Assembly: GCF_009601505.1 (NCBI RefSeq)
Contig: NZ_WITC01000132.1
Span: forward strand, 1-39,323
From: Sinorhizobium terangae
GTDB lineage: Bacteria; Pseudomonadota; Alphaproteobacteria; Rhizobiales; Rhizobiaceae
Length of the DNA: 39,323 nt
Direction: 5' to 3'
Part shown: positions 25,812 through 35,652 of the stretch, one piece after another
Layout: every line of letters begins with the position of its first letter
How positions within the stretch are numbered: position 1 is the stretch's first letter
Translations under genes and position numbers: made by a program
The notes under the pieces: model-generated
Seen by the model: only the letters and a program-made list of their open reading frames with translations
Databases searched by the model: none
What the model was told of the DNA's origin: nothing

Positions 25812-27076
25812 ACGTCTCCCCCGTCTGGCACCCCTTCACCCAGCACGCGCTCGAACCGGCGATGAAGCGCATCGTCCGCACCGAGGGCGCCTATCTCATC
25901 GACGAGGATGGCTCGCATATCCTCGACGCGATCTCGTCCTGGTGGGTGATAACCCACGGGCATCGGCATCCGGAGATCATGGCGGCGATTGAGCGTGCTG
26001 CGGAAAGCTATGATCAGGTGATTTTTGCCGAATACACCCATGCACCGGCGGAAGACCTGGCCAGGGGTCTGATCGAGATCGCGCCGGCCGGGTTGAAGCA
26101 CGTCTTCTATTCCGACAGCGGCTCGACCGCGGTTGAAGTGGCGCTGAAGATGGCGCTTGGCTATTTCCACAATATCGGCGCGCCGCGTCACCGCATCTGC
26201 GTGATTGAGCATGCCTATCACGGCGATACGATCGGCACGATGTCGGCCGGCGAGCGCGGCGTCTTCAACGCGGCCTATGAGCCGCTTCTCTTCGCGGTCG
26301 ACCGATTGCCGTTTCCCGAAGCGGGTCGCGAACAGGAGACGTTCGACGCATTCGAGAGCTTCTGCACTGCCGGCCGGGTGGCGGCGCTGCTCGTCGAGCC
26401 GCTGGTGCTCGGCGCCGGCGGGATGAAGATCTATCCGCCCTTCGTCCTTGCCGAGCTGAAGCGGATTGCCGACCGGCATGGCAGCCTGCTGATTGCCGAC
26501 GAGGTGATGACCGGATGGGGCCGTACCGGCAGTCTGTTCGCCTGTGAACAGGCAGGGATCACACCCGACATCCTGTGCACGTCGAAGGGCCTCACCGGCG
26601 GCGCGCTGCCGCTGGCGGCAACCCTCTGCATCGCGCCGATATTCGACGCGCATTTGTCGTCGGACCGTCGCCGGACATTCTTCCATTCCAGCTCCTATAC
26701 GGCCAATCCGATCGCCTGCGCGGCGGCAGCCGCCAATCTCGCGGTTTGGAAATCGGAGCCGGTCGGCAGACGCATCGAAGCGCTTGCCGCGAACCAGCGG
26801 CGACGTCTGCAGCGCTTCAGCACGGATGCGCGCTTCAGCAATGTTCGCCAGGCGGGCACGATCACAGCACTTGACCTTTCCGTGCCGGCGGGGGGCTATC
26901 TTTCGGATGTCGGACCGCGGCTTAGGGCGTTCTTCCGGGAGCGCAGGCTGCTCATCCGCCCGCTCGGCAATGTCATCTATCTGATGCCGCCCTACTGCGT
27001 CACCGATGTCGATCTCGACCGGGCCTATGACGCGATCGACGAGGCGGCCTCGGCCCTTGCGAAGGGGCGGCTATGA
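25808..27076 (+). CDS. bioA: DAPA aminotransferase
   Basis: 422 residues, class III PLP aminotransferase converting KAPA to DAPA with SAM as the usual amino donor. Seen: HPFTQH near the N-terminus, SSWWVITHGHRHPEI, FYSDSGSTAVEVALKMAL, YHGDTIGTMS, LIADEVMTGWGRTG (PLP Asp) and the Schiff-base lysine in CTSKGLTGG, then FFHSSSYTANP. The motifs and spacing are complete. It overlaps bioD and bioZ by 4 nt. Confidence 0.97.
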   Translation: MNVSPVWHPFTQHALEPAMKRIVRTEGAYLIDEDGSHILDAISSWWVITHGHRHPEIMAAIERAAESYDQVIFAEYTHAPAEDLARGLIEIAPAGLKHVFYSDSGSTAVEVALKMALGYFHNIGAPRHRICVIEHAYHGDTIGTMSAGERGVFNAAYEPLLFAVDRLPFPEAGREQETFDAFESFCTAGRVAALLVEPLVLGAGGMKIYPPFVLAELKRIADRHGSLLIADEVMTGWGRTGSLFACEQAGITPDILCTSKGLTGGALPLAATLCIAPIFDAHLSSDRRRTFFHSSSYTANPIACAAAAANLAVWKSEPVGRRIEALAANQRRRLQRFSTDARFSNVRQAGTITALDLSVPAGGYLSDVGPRLRAFFRERRLLIRPLGNVIYLMPPYCVTDVDLDRAYDAIDEAASALAKGRL

Positions 27077-28062
27077 GCACCGTCCGGTCATCCCGGCTTG
27101 CCGGCTTCGGCCATTCGGTGCCGGCAAGGCGCGTCGACAACGCCGAGATCGAAGCGAGGCTCGGTCTCGAGCCGGGCTGGATCGCGCGGCGCACCGGCAT
27201 CCGGGCGCGGCGCTGGGTCGAGGAGGACGATACGCTCAGCGGTCTCGCGGCCAAAGCCGGGGAGGCCGCGCTCGAGGATGCGGGCATCTCACGGGACCGC
27301 ATCGCCTTGACGCTGCTCGCGACATCGACGCCCGATCACCTGCTGCCGCCTTCGGCACCGCTGCTCGCCCATCGTCTCGGGCTTGCCAATTCCGGTGCGA
27401 TCGACCTGGCCGGCGCCTGCTCGGGCTTCCTTTACGCGCTGACGCTCGCCGACGGTTTCGTCCGCACCCGGGGAAAACCGGTCCTCGTCGTTGCCGCCAA
27501 CATCCTGAGCCGCCGCATCAACCCGGCCGAAAGGGCAAGCGCCGTGCTCTTCGCCGACGCGGCCGGCGCCGTCGTCGTTGCGCCCTCGGACGATCCTGAC
27601 AAGGGCCTTATCGGCGTGGACCTGGCTTCCGACGGGAGCGGCTACGATCTGATCACCATCCCCGCCGGCGGCAGCAGCCGGCCCTTCACGTCTTGTATGC
27701 GGGCGGAGGATGTGCTGATGACGATGCGTGACGGACGGGAGGTGTTCGTCCGGGCGGTGGAGATGATGTCGGCCTGCGCAACCCGCGCGCTCGCCGATGC
27801 CGGTCTTGGCCCGGCGGACGTCAGCCGCTTCGTGCCGCACCAGGCAAATGTCCGGATCTTCGATGCGGTTTGCGACAATCTCGGCATCGATCCGTCAAGG
27901 ACCGTGCGCACCATCGAGGAGCACGGCAATTCTTCGGCCGCAACGATCCCGCTCTCGCTGTCGCTTGCGCACAAGGCCAAGTCCTTCCTGCCCGGGGAGA
28001 AGGTGTTGCTAACGGCGGCCGGGGCGGGGATGACCGGAGGGGCTGTGCTCCTCAGCATTTAG
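27073..28062 (+). CDS. bioZ: KAS III-like pimeloyl precursor synthase BioZ
   Basis: 329 residues, FabH-type ketoacyl synthase. Catalytic triad visible: Cys in DLAGACSGFLYAL, His in FVPHQANVRIFDAV, Asn in EEHGNSSAATIPLSL. In Agrobacterium and Brucella BioZ starts the pimeloyl moiety by condensing glutaryl-CoA with malonyl-ACP, replacing BioC/BioH. Its position as last gene of the bio operon and 4-nt overlap with bioA identify it as BioZ rather than housekeeping FabH. With bioF, D, A and B it gives a complete path from fatty-acid-type precursors to biotin. Confidence 0.93.
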   Translation: MSTVRSSRLAGFGHSVPARRVDNAEIEARLGLEPGWIARRTGIRARRWVEEDDTLSGLAAKAGEAALEDAGISRDRIALTLLATSTPDHLLPPSAPLLAHRLGLANSGAIDLAGACSGFLYALTLADGFVRTRGKPVLVVAANILSRRINPAERASAVLFADAAGAVVVAPSDDPDKGLIGVDLASDGSGYDLITIPAGGSSRPFTSCMRAEDVLMTMRDGREVFVRAVEMMSACATRALADAGLGPADVSRFVPHQANVRIFDAVCDNLGIDPSRTVRTIEEHGNSSAATIPLSLSLAHKAKSFLPGEKVLLTAAGAGMTGGAVLLSI

Positions 28063-28458
28063 GGTTCTCGAAACCGCGTCGGACACCGGCTGACGGACCT
28101 GTCGTCCAAGCTCGCGAGGTCGGTGATCGCAATGCAATCCTTCCGCTTCCGCACGGACGCGGGGACGAGTTCGTCATGGATCGCCGGCGGCGGATCCAAG
28201 CGGGCTCCCGAATGACCCGCGGCCGCGCGACATCGTCGATCCGATCTGCAGCGACGCGATCAGGGTGAAGACGCGGAATTTCAGGTGAGGTATGGCGGTG
28301 GCATGTCGTGAGTCGGCTGTTCGAATCTTTAAAGGCGGCAGCATGCTGCGATCGACCGGGAGCCTCCACCTGGTGCCTGACTGTTTGGCATACGAGTGCC
28401 TTCCGGTCTCGCAGGCTTTCCTCTATTAAGGCCGCGACAAAGTGATGGGTGAGGGAAC
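28063..28458. other. Intergenic stretch between bioZ and panD
   Basis: About 400 bp. Open frames on both strands have no recognisable product. No clear terminator for the bio operon or promoter box for panD was found, and no BioR box. Confidence 0.4.
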
Positions 28459-28911
28459 ATGAGAAAGCTTGTCGCAGGCAAACTGCATGGCATCTACGTG
28501 ACGGAGGCAAATCTCAACTATCATGGGTCAATTACTCTTGACCCTGATCATTGCGAGGAAGCCGGCATCCTGCCGATGGAGTTCGTCGAGATCTGGAATA
28601 AGAATTCCGGCGCCCGGATCTCAACATACGTCATTCTTGGTGAACGCGGGTCGAGGTGCTGCGTGCTCAACGGAGCCGCGGCGCGCACGTGTCAGCCCGG
28701 TGACCAGATCATCATTTGCAACTCGGTCTATCTCGATGAAAGCCGGATTACTTCATTGAAACCGAAGGTACTCACGTTCGATGAGAACAATCACATTCGC
28801 GACCGCATGAGCTACTCTGTGAACATCGATCCTGAGGGAAGATACACATTCGAAATTTTCGATGAGACTCATACTTCGCTGTCCGTTCCTCTGATGGTGT
28901 CGGGCGCATAG
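28459..28911 (+). CDS. panD: Aspartate 1-decarboxylase precursor
   Basis: 150 residues. Pyruvoyl enzyme making beta-alanine for pantothenate and coenzyme A. The self-cleavage site is seen in NLNYHGSITLD (cleavage between Gly and Ser; Ser becomes the pyruvoyl group), with Tyr58-type and loop residues in ARISTYVILGERGS, the VLNGAAARTCQPGDQIIICN core and the conserved preceding Asn/Tyr. The C-terminal ~25 residues exceed the usual 126-135 residue length. A GAGGGAAC ribosome site lies just upstream. No panB or panC is in the window, so it supplements pantothenate synthesis encoded elsewhere. Confidence 0.93.
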   Translation: MRKLVAGKLHGIYVTEANLNYHGSITLDPDHCEEAGILPMEFVEIWNKNSGARISTYVILGERGSRCCVLNGAAARTCQPGDQIIICNSVYLDESRITSLKPKVLTFDENNHIRDRMSYSVNIDPEGRYTFEIFDETHTSLSVPLMVSGA

Positions 28912-29031
28912 CGGCCGCCGCTATTGTGTGGGCCGACGTCCTTTCGACGAAGTGGCACACTCTCTTCCTGCGGCGCTTAAGGGTTTCGGAGCCTCGTGCT
29001 TCAGCGGGTTTGTTGCCTTGGTACAGCTCAA

Positions 29032-31320
29032 ATGACGATGACAGATGATCCCCTCAATGCGGAGCAGAAAAGTGCATACTCCTATGCACAACTGTTTAAG
29101 TCCCATCCACAAGCAATGTGGGTGTACGATATTGAGTCACTGCAATTCTTAATGGTGAATGATGCCGCTGTTGCTCGGTACGGCTACTCTCGGCAAGAAT
29201 TCTTGAAAATGACCATCAGAGACATTTGTCTCCAGGAAGATTTATCTGCGTTGTTGGAAAGTATAGCCAAGGGACCGCGCGGCCACGAGGAGCCAAGCGT
29301 TTGGCGCCATCGGCTTAGGGGTGGCCAGATTATATTCGCAGAAATATCGTCCCATCCTTTCGACTTTGAAGGTCGAAGCGCAAGGCTGATAATGGCTCTG
29401 GATGTAACCAAGCGTCTGGTTGCTGAGCAGAAGAGTCGAGAAAGTGAGGAGCTATTTCGGGCAGTCGCAAGTGTAACTGCGGACGTCATCTGGGACTGGA
29501 ACGTTTCTACAGACGCGATCTGGTGGAGTGATGGCCTGAAGGCGGTGTTCGGTCACTCGCCCGAAGAAAGCCGCAGGAACCTTGAATTCTGGAAAACCCA
29601 TGTCCATCCGGACGACCGAGAACGCGTGTTGCGCACCACTCAAGTAGCGATGGATCGCAGGCAACAAACATGGAAAGATGACTACAGGTTCCTTCGCAGC
29701 GATGGCTCGACCGCGCATGTCGAGGATTCCGGATATATTATCTACGATCAACAGGGAAATCCGGTTCGATTCGTCGGCGGCATGACTGACATTTCGGCAC
29801 GAAAGGAAGCCGAAGACAAGCTCACCCAGCAGGCTGCACTTCTCGACCTTGCCCGCGATGCGATCATCGTCCATGACATCGACCAGAGGGTCCTGTTTTG
29901 GAACAAGGGCGCGGAACGTATCTACGGATGGACGGCGGAGGAAGCAGTAGGCCGATCTCTTCGCGAACTGCTTTACGGGGGCGATTATAATTCCAATCTC
30001 CGCGCTTATGTAGCCGCCGTCGTGGCAACGGGGGAATGGAGCGGGGAGATCGCGCAGCGGCGCCGGGACGGGACCCGCATTACCGTGGAGGCGCGATGCT
30101 CCTTGATGCGTGATGTTGATGGCAGCCCGCGATCGATCCTCTCGATCAATTCGGATATAACAGCGCGCCTCGCCGTCGAGGAGCAACTGAGACAAGCGCA
30201 AAAGCTTGAGGCAATCGGACAGTTGACCGGGGGCTTAGCGCATGACTTCAACAATCTTCTGACCGTCCTACTGGGCAATGCGGAGGTTCTCGTAGACCGG
30301 CTGAGTGATGACAAGGACCTGCGCCGTCTCGCTGAAATGACCTGGGCGGCTGCTCAACGGGGTTCCGAATTGGTGCACCGACTGCTTGCCTTTGCGCGCC
30401 GACAGTCGCTTGAACCACAAGTGGTCGATCTCAATTGTCTGCTGGATGGTTTGGACGCCCTCCTACGGCGGACAATTTCCCAAGACATAGAGATCGACGT
30501 TCTCCAACCGGCGGACCTTTGGAAGGCTCTCGTCGATCCCGCTCAGCTTGAAACGGCAATCCTGAACCTTTGCATCAATGCGCGCGATGCGATGCCATGC
30601 GGCGGACGTCTGATGATTGAAACCGCAAACATCTCTCTCGATGAGCACTTGGCCGATTCGAATGCGGACACCGCGCCCGGGCAATACGTGGTGATGACAA
30701 TCTCCGATACGGGAACGGGGATGGAGCCCCACGTCCTCGCGCGAGCCTTCGAACCGTTCTTCACGACCAAAGAAGCCGGGAAAGGCAGTGGTCTCGGCCT
30801 CAGCATGGTCTTTGGTTTTGCCAAGCAGTCGAATGGCCACGTCAAGATTCACTCGCAACCCGGTGAAGGCACGACGGTCAAGATGTACCTTCCGAGAGCC
30901 GTCCAAGCTGATAAGGAAACAACATCGAGTCCAAGCAGGAGCAAGCTGCCACGAGGCTCAGAGACGATTCTCTTGGTGGATGACAATGAGCTGGTACGCA
31001 CCTATGCAGCCACACAACTCGCAAATCTCGGCTACAAGCTTGTTCCGGCGAGCAACGGACAACAGGCCCTGGACGCTCTCCGAGGAACAACAGATATAGA
31101 TCTTCTGTTTACCGACGTAGTAATGCCTGGCCGACTAAGTGGGCTTGACTTAGCGCAAGAGGCGCGCATCATTCGTCCAAATTTGCCTATTTTGTTTACT
31201 TCTGGATACGCCGACAACGGCCAAGGCGACCTCGGGTTCGGTATCCACTTTCTCAGGAAGCCTTATCGTGCGTCGGAGCTGGCCGTAAAAGTTCGTCTGA
31301 TGCTCGATGGCAACGTTTAA
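29032..31320 (+). CDS. Hybrid sensor histidine kinase, three PAS domains
   Basis: 762 residues from the ATG at 29032 (a GTG 12 codons earlier is possible). Domains in order: PAS (~18-120, QAMWVYDIESLQFLMVNDAA), PAS/PAC (~140-260, HPDDRERVLRTT; FVGGMTDISARKEAE), PAS (~275-385, LDLARDAIIVHD; INSDITARLAVEEQL), HisKA with phospho-His in QLTGGLAHDFNNLLTVLLGN, HATPase_c (NLCINARDAM, ISDTGTGM, TTKEAGKGSGLGLSMVFGFA), and a C-terminal receiver (ILLVDDNELVR, phospho-Asp in LLFTDVVMPG, Lys in FLRKPYR). There is no membrane segment, so it is a soluble sensor. The GGLAHDFNN class is common in alpha-proteobacteria. No heme-binding His of the FixL type is evident. The likely partner is the regulator at 31667. 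Confidence 0.93.
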   Translation: MTMTDDPLNAEQKSAYSYAQLFKSHPQAMWVYDIESLQFLMVNDAAVARYGYSRQEFLKMTIRDICLQEDLSALLESIAKGPRGHEEPSVWRHRLRGGQIIFAEISSHPFDFEGRSARLIMALDVTKRLVAEQKSRESEELFRAVASVTADVIWDWNVSTDAIWWSDGLKAVFGHSPEESRRNLEFWKTHVHPDDRERVLRTTQVAMDRRQQTWKDDYRFLRSDGSTAHVEDSGYIIYDQQGNPVRFVGGMTDISARKEAEDKLTQQAALLDLARDAIIVHDIDQRVLFWNKGAERIYGWTAEEAVGRSLRELLYGGDYNSNLRAYVAAVVATGEWSGEIAQRRRDGTRITVEARCSLMRDVDGSPRSILSINSDITARLAVEEQLRQAQKLEAIGQLTGGLAHDFNNLLTVLLGNAEVLVDRLSDDKDLRRLAEMTWAAAQRGSELVHRLLAFARRQSLEPQVVDLNCLLDGLDALLRRTISQDIEIDVLQPADLWKALVDPAQLETAILNLCINARDAMPCGGRLMIETANISLDEHLADSNADTAPGQYVVMTISDTGTGMEPHVLARAFEPFFTTKEAGKGSGLGLSMVFGFAKQSNGHVKIHSQPGEGTTVKMYLPRAVQADKETTSSPSRSKLPRGSETILLVDDNELVRTYAATQLANLGYKLVPASNGQQALDALRGTTDIDLLFTDVVMPGRLSGLDLAQEARIIRPNLPILFTSGYADNGQGDLGFGIHFLRKPYRASELAVKVRLMLDGNV

Positions 31321-31666
31321 CGCCCTTGTGGGGCCTCATCTGCGCGTCCTGTGCTTGCGCTCGAGGGGGTGCTGCCGCCCAAACTTGCCGCGCCTGAGCA
31401 TAAGTAAAAAAGCGTAAAAGCAAGTTAAAGAGGTGGCAATTAAGCAACTCGCGGCATAGAGGCAGTGGCATGGAAACGTGTCTCGGACCAAACGGTCCGG
31501 GCACGCCACGGATGCGTTGGGGGAGGATACATGAAGCATAGCGGGGAAGATCTTCCAGAGAGTGGTTTAGCCCTTCCGGCAGACAACTGGCTTGCAGCAC
31601 TCGTCAGATAGATGTCAGCTTGCCACTGCGGGTGGGATTACTGCAGATCGAAGGCAACCTTGTTTC
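31321..31666. other. Intergenic stretch between kinase and regulator
   Basis: About 345 bp without a gene. It probably holds the regulator's promoter; no box could be recognised. Confidence 0.35.
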
Positions 31667-32362
31667 ATGGATATACTTGTCATCGAAGACGATCCGTTGA
31701 TCGCCGAAACGATTCGCATTACGTGGCCGGTCCGCTCCGATCGCCTCCGGTTTCTGTCGACATACAAACAGGCTGCGCACATCGTGCACAGCTGTGAGAT
31801 CGATTACTTTGACGGGATTGTCATCGACATAAATCTCCCGGATGGTAACGGGATCGAGATATTGCGGGCCATCCGGCGCAACACAAATGTTCCGCTTATT
31901 CTGATTTCCGGGGCGGGAACCGGCGACAGTCGCGCCGATGCAATTGACCTCGGCGCAGACGATTACATGATGAAGCCGTTTCATATCCGGGAATTGCAGG
32001 CCCGAATGAGGAGGCTCGTGACGCACAGGTCCGAACGGCCGGTGGAGCAGCGAAAGGACCTGGTGTCTTTCGGGCGCGTGATCTGCGACCTTCAAAGAAG
32101 AGTTTTGGCATGTAGTGGCAGTGAAATGCGGCTAACGGACGCGGAAGCACGCATCATTGAAGCACTCTACAAAAACAAAAACCGAAATTGTTCGAAGTCT
32201 TTCCTGTACAAGATCGCTTTCTTTCGCGAGTTCGACCCGTATGACAAGACGCTCGATGTCTATGTCAGTCGATTGCGAAAGAAACTGAAGCAACTGAGCG
32301 AGGAGAGTGGATCCTGCATTCAAACTGTTCGCGGTTCTGGATACCGATACAGCGAACTGTAA
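31667..32362 (+). CDS. OmpR-family response regulator
   Basis: 231 residues. Receiver domain (1-115): MDILVIEDDPLIAETIRITW with the acidic pocket, phospho-Asp in DGIVIDINLPDGNG, ISGAGTGDSRADAIDLGADD and Lys in YMMKPFHIRELQAR. DNA-binding winged helix (130-231): MRLTDAEARIIEALYKN, DKTLDVYVSRLRKKL, IQTVRGSGYRYSEL. I chose the ATG at 31667 because the receiver begins there. It follows the hybrid kinase on the same strand by 346 bp, suggesting a phosphorelay; this pairing is inferred. Confidence 0.92.
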   Translation: MDILVIEDDPLIAETIRITWPVRSDRLRFLSTYKQAAHIVHSCEIDYFDGIVIDINLPDGNGIEILRAIRRNTNVPLILISGAGTGDSRADAIDLGADDYMMKPFHIRELQARMRRLVTHRSERPVEQRKDLVSFGRVICDLQRRVLACSGSEMRLTDAEARIIEALYKNKNRNCSKSFLYKIAFFREFDPYDKTLDVYVSRLRKKLKQLSEESGSCIQTVRGSGYRYSEL

Positions 32363-32499
32363 CCATTGATCCTACTGGTCGTGGATTGCGGGTGACGCCA
32401 ATCCCGGCCCGCAGCATGGTGCACGAATCTCCACCGAAGCGAAGCGGCTCTCAATTGAGCGACACACACCGTGTCTGAGGTAGGCAGGACGGCGGTCTG

Positions 32500-33324
32500 T
32501 CAAGCCGACAGCTTGCCAAAGCGGATAGGTTTCAACCCAGGCCGGACCGTGCTGTCCATGACGGCGGGATATCCCAATCCACGAAAAATCGGGCACAGCG
32601 TCGGTTCTGACAGCAGGTATCCCTGCACATGGGTGGCTCCAGCCGTTCTTGCCAGCGTAAGCTGCTCGTAGGTCTCGATCCCTTCGACGACGATCGTCGG
32701 GGCCACACAGGAGGCCAACCCGACCATGTGATGTAACAAGCGGTCAGCCTCCGAACGCCTGCTCAACTGTGCGAAAAAAGCGCCGATCTTGATGATGTCG
32801 ACGGCCATCGAAAAAATGGTTTCGGGACTCGAGAAACCAGTCCCAAAATCGTCAATAGCAATTCTGTAACCTAACTTCCGAATGTCTTGGATGAATTCCG
32901 CAACGCCGAACTGCTGTATGATGGGCGCGCTCTCTGTAATCTCCAAGACCAGTCGCGGTGCGAGCGACCGGTTCCGATGGAGCTGGTCGAAGAGCATCGT
33001 CCGGCGTTCTCTGCTGGAGAAGTTCGAGGATGAGACGTTGCATCCGAGCGGTCCGGACGCGCTGTTGGACAACCATTCGAAGGCTAAGTTCAACATATGG
33101 CAATCCAATTCTGGCGCATGCCCCGATGCTTCCAGGGCGGGCAAGAATTCGCCGGCGGTGATCACGGTGCCGTCGAGTTTTTCAAGTCTCGCCAAACATT
33201 CGGAATAAAACACTTCATGGTGCTCATTGACGCAATTCACTTGCTGTACCGAAAACCCGATCCGGCCCTGTCGCATTGCCTGGAGGGCAGTGCGTACGAT
33301 GCTGTCCACGTCGTCGAAGTTCAT
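32500..33324 (-). CDS. EAL-domain protein (c-di-GMP phosphodiesterase type)
   Basis: 274 residues, a lone EAL domain without GGDEF or sensor. The signature EAL is ECL (FYSECLARL), keeping the Glu. Other ligands look present: Asn in GCNVSSSNFS, Glu in VLEITESAP, DD in IAIDDFGTGFSS, Lys in DIIKIGAFF, Glu in VVEGIETYEQL, and QGYLLSEP. The usual KID is KIG. It may therefore still hydrolyse c-di-GMP, which controls motility and biofilm, but could be a binding protein. It converges on the response regulator gene 137 bp away. Confidence 0.85.
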   Translation of the reverse strand: MNFDDVDSIVRTALQAMRQGRIGFSVQQVNCVNEHHEVFYSECLARLEKLDGTVITAGEFLPALEASGHAPELDCHMLNLAFEWLSNSASGPLGCNVSSSNFSSRERRTMLFDQLHRNRSLAPRLVLEITESAPIIQQFGVAEFIQDIRKLGYRIAIDDFGTGFSSPETIFSMAVDIIKIGAFFAQLSRRSEADRLLHHMVGLASCVAPTIVVEGIETYEQLTLARTAGATHVQGYLLSEPTLCPIFRGLGYPAVMDSTVRPGLKPIRFGKLSA

Positions 33325-33923
33325 TTTCTCCCCTTGATCCCTGCGTTTTCCTGCACATCACCTCGCGAGCAGTGCGATTAGCCCGCCGCAGTGGTCTCAT
33401 TCGAAGGCAGCCCCGCCTTGCCCACAGCATCGAACCGCTCGTCCAACCCGACCAGCCGATCTTGGCTGCGATCAACAATGAGTACGGAGGCACTAACGAG
33501 CGGCGCTGTCGCCTAACCGGGCGTGTCCAGCCGAGGCCCAGTAACAACTTCTCCATCTGGTAAAAAGTTAAAAAGGGTTAAAAACTTGAAATGACGGATA
33601 GTCGGCGTCCTGCACTGCAGGGCCCCGGGTGTGATCTGGAACAGAAAAGGACAGCGACAAAAGCTACTCAGCACAAGTACTCGGCGGGAATGCCTATTGG
33701 CGCAACCGGGTCGACCTGGAAGTCATGCCTCGTAGCGAAGCAACGGAAGCCGGCGCAGCGGCGCGTAAGGCTTCGTTGGTGTTTTACAGCAGAGCCTTAA
33801 GCCGCTCGTTCGAATCCGCTCCGTGCACGATCAACCGGAGAGGGTCTGCTCGACCGTTACGTGGGTTCATGAGTGACAATCAATTCGATCGCCATTCTAT
33901 CGACTTAGCGGTTGCCGCGCTTT
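33325..33923. other. Intergenic stretch, A-rich direct repeats
   Basis: About 600 bp, no recognised gene. Near 33562-33588 there is a run of TAAAAAG/TTAAAAA repeats that is much more A/T-rich than its surroundings. Two short plus-strand frames (33591-33800 and 33725-33964) have no domain. Confidence 0.35.
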
Positions 33924-35152
33924 CTAATGCAGCCGATCCACGACGATCTTACCGTCCTGTATGACCCCCAGCAGATGTCGCTCGGGCCTGGCGAGGATGC
34001 TGATGTCTTCGAGCGGGTTGCCGGCGACTACAAGAAGGTCCGCGACCGCCCCTTCGAGAACTTGTCCAAGCCGACCCTTCGCGCCGACCAGTTCGGCGGC
34101 CACGGTCGTTGCACTCGCCAGGATCTCGCGCGGGAGAAGCACCTCGGAACGATAAAGGAATTCATGGTTCTGGTATGCGTGAGTTGCGCCGAGCAGGTCT
34201 GTCCCGTAGGCCATCTTGACGCCGGCGGCGCGAAGGACCTCTAAACTTTTGAAGCCTGCGGAGCGCACCAGATCGAGTTTCGGCCTGCTGGTGGACGGAA
34301 GGCCGAGATGCTCTCCCTCTTTCGCTTGGGCTTCGAAGGTCGTCAGCGTTGGGACGGCGATAGCGCCGGCTTCGGCCGCGAGGCTTGCGTTCACCTCGTC
34401 TATCAAATTGCAGTGTTCGAGCGAATGGACGCCGCACGTTACCGCGCGCTTGATCGCCTCTGCGGTGTAGAGATGGGCCGAAACGTAGGTCCCGGCGTCC
34501 CGGGCCTCGGCGACGGCGACACGTAACTCGTCTTCGGAATAGCCAAACCATTCGATCGGATCGGTTGGACTGGCCACGCCGCCGTTCGCCATGGCCTTTA
34601 TGAACTTCGCACCTTGCCGAAGCTCCTGCCGGCAGGCGCGCCGGATTTCGTCGACTCCATCTGCGATGCGGCCGAGCGAACCGAACGCCTCGTCGTTCCG
34701 GTGAGCCTCGCGTGTGTCGTACTTCGTGCGGAAGTCGACGTGCCCGCCAGTCTTGGACAAGGCTTTGCCGCACACCACCAGCTTGGGTCCGGCAATCATG
34801 CCTTCCATTTGCGCGTCGGCGAGGGAAGGGGGCGCGCCGCCGACGTCGCGCACAGTCGTGAAGCCTCGCTCCAGCATTCCTGTCATGATCGGGAGGGAGC
34901 GAAGTACGGCAATCGGGTCGGGTTGAGCGGCATTCTGACCGAGGTTCATCATGCTGGCGACGACGTGAACGTGACAATCAATGAGCCCAGGCATGAGGGT
35001 CTTCCCCTGCAGGTCCACAACGTGGCTGTTCGCTGGACTGCTACCCCTGAAGGCAGTGTCCCGGATGACACCGTCTTCGATGAAGAGTGCCCCGCGCGCA
35101 CCCCGCCGTCCGTCGCGTCCACGATCGTTGCGTTCTTGAATAGAAGAGACAT
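33924..35152 (-). pseudogene. Metal-dependent amidohydrolase, single frameshift
   Basis: The gene starts at 35152 (MSLLFKNATIVDATDGGVRA, with GAGGAA upstream) and then needs a one-base shift to continue ALFIEDGVIRD...TLMPGLIDCHVHVVASMM to 33924. The break is the run GGGG on the minus strand (35090-35093), where five Gs would restore the frame. The rest is a complete ~400-residue amidohydrolase: metal ligands HVH, the Lys region KFIKAMANGG, His in VSAHLYT, His in CGVHSLEHC, Asp in MAYGTDLLG, and the C-terminal barrel-closing LEGAVADLLVVAGNPLEDIS. Relatives are imidazolonepropionase-like hydrolases and prolidases. It is either a young pseudogene or carries a sequencing error. It lies 9 bp after a GAF-domain frame in the same direction. 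Confidence 0.78.
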
Positions 35153-35160
35153 GGAATTCC

Positions 35161-35436
35161 TCACCCTTCCAGAAATGCGGCGGCCGGGCATCGTGCATAG
35201 AGGCTGGCAAGTCCGCACATATCTTCCGTGTAATGGTGCTCGGTATGGAGGATGTTCACGGATCCGATCACCGCACCTCTCCATAGTACGGGCGTGCTCA
35301 GCACGCTCTCGCAGCCGATGGCGAAGAGCGTCTCGTGGTCAGGAAAGGCACTGACACCAACCATTGACGCCGATGCATACTCGTGGATCGAAGCCACACC
35401 GCAAAATCTCTTGCAAAGGAACGGAGCAGGTTTCAT
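35161..35436 (-). pseudogene. GAF-domain protein, C-terminal part
   Basis: The frame reads FPDHETLFAIGCESVLSTPV LWRGAVIGSVNILHTEHHYT, then a helix ending AAAFLEG: the second half of a small GAF domain (GC-S-VLxxPVxxxGxxxGxVNLLH). The first half, about 70 residues, is not in frame upstream, so the protein is truncated or frameshifted. GAF proteins of this size bind small ligands. Proximity to the amidohydrolase (9 bp) suggests they once formed one operon. Confidence 0.6.
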
Positions 35437-35652
35437 TGCACCACGAGAACATCAAGCGTCGATCCAACTGCGCAGGAAGAGCCGAGAAAGCTGTTAATTT
35501 ATATTATTCAGTGCGCGGCATGCCGGCTCGAACCTGGCATGTCGCAATTTCGACAAACCCCGGGGCAGCACAAGCGCAGGTCACGAGATCATCAGTGCAA
35601 ATATATCGCGATCAATGCTGCCAGCTTGCGCCATTTATGCTTTTTCAGACCC

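Noticed and set aside
23033..28058. Long minus-strand frames across the bio operon.
   Set aside because: They are antisense shadows of bioB-bioZ in high-GC DNA; all family motifs are on the plus strand.
34162..35354. Long frames of 246-271 codons overlapping the amidohydrolase on both strands.
   Set aside because: Arg/Pro-rich shadow translations; the amidohydrolase frame carries all metal ligands.
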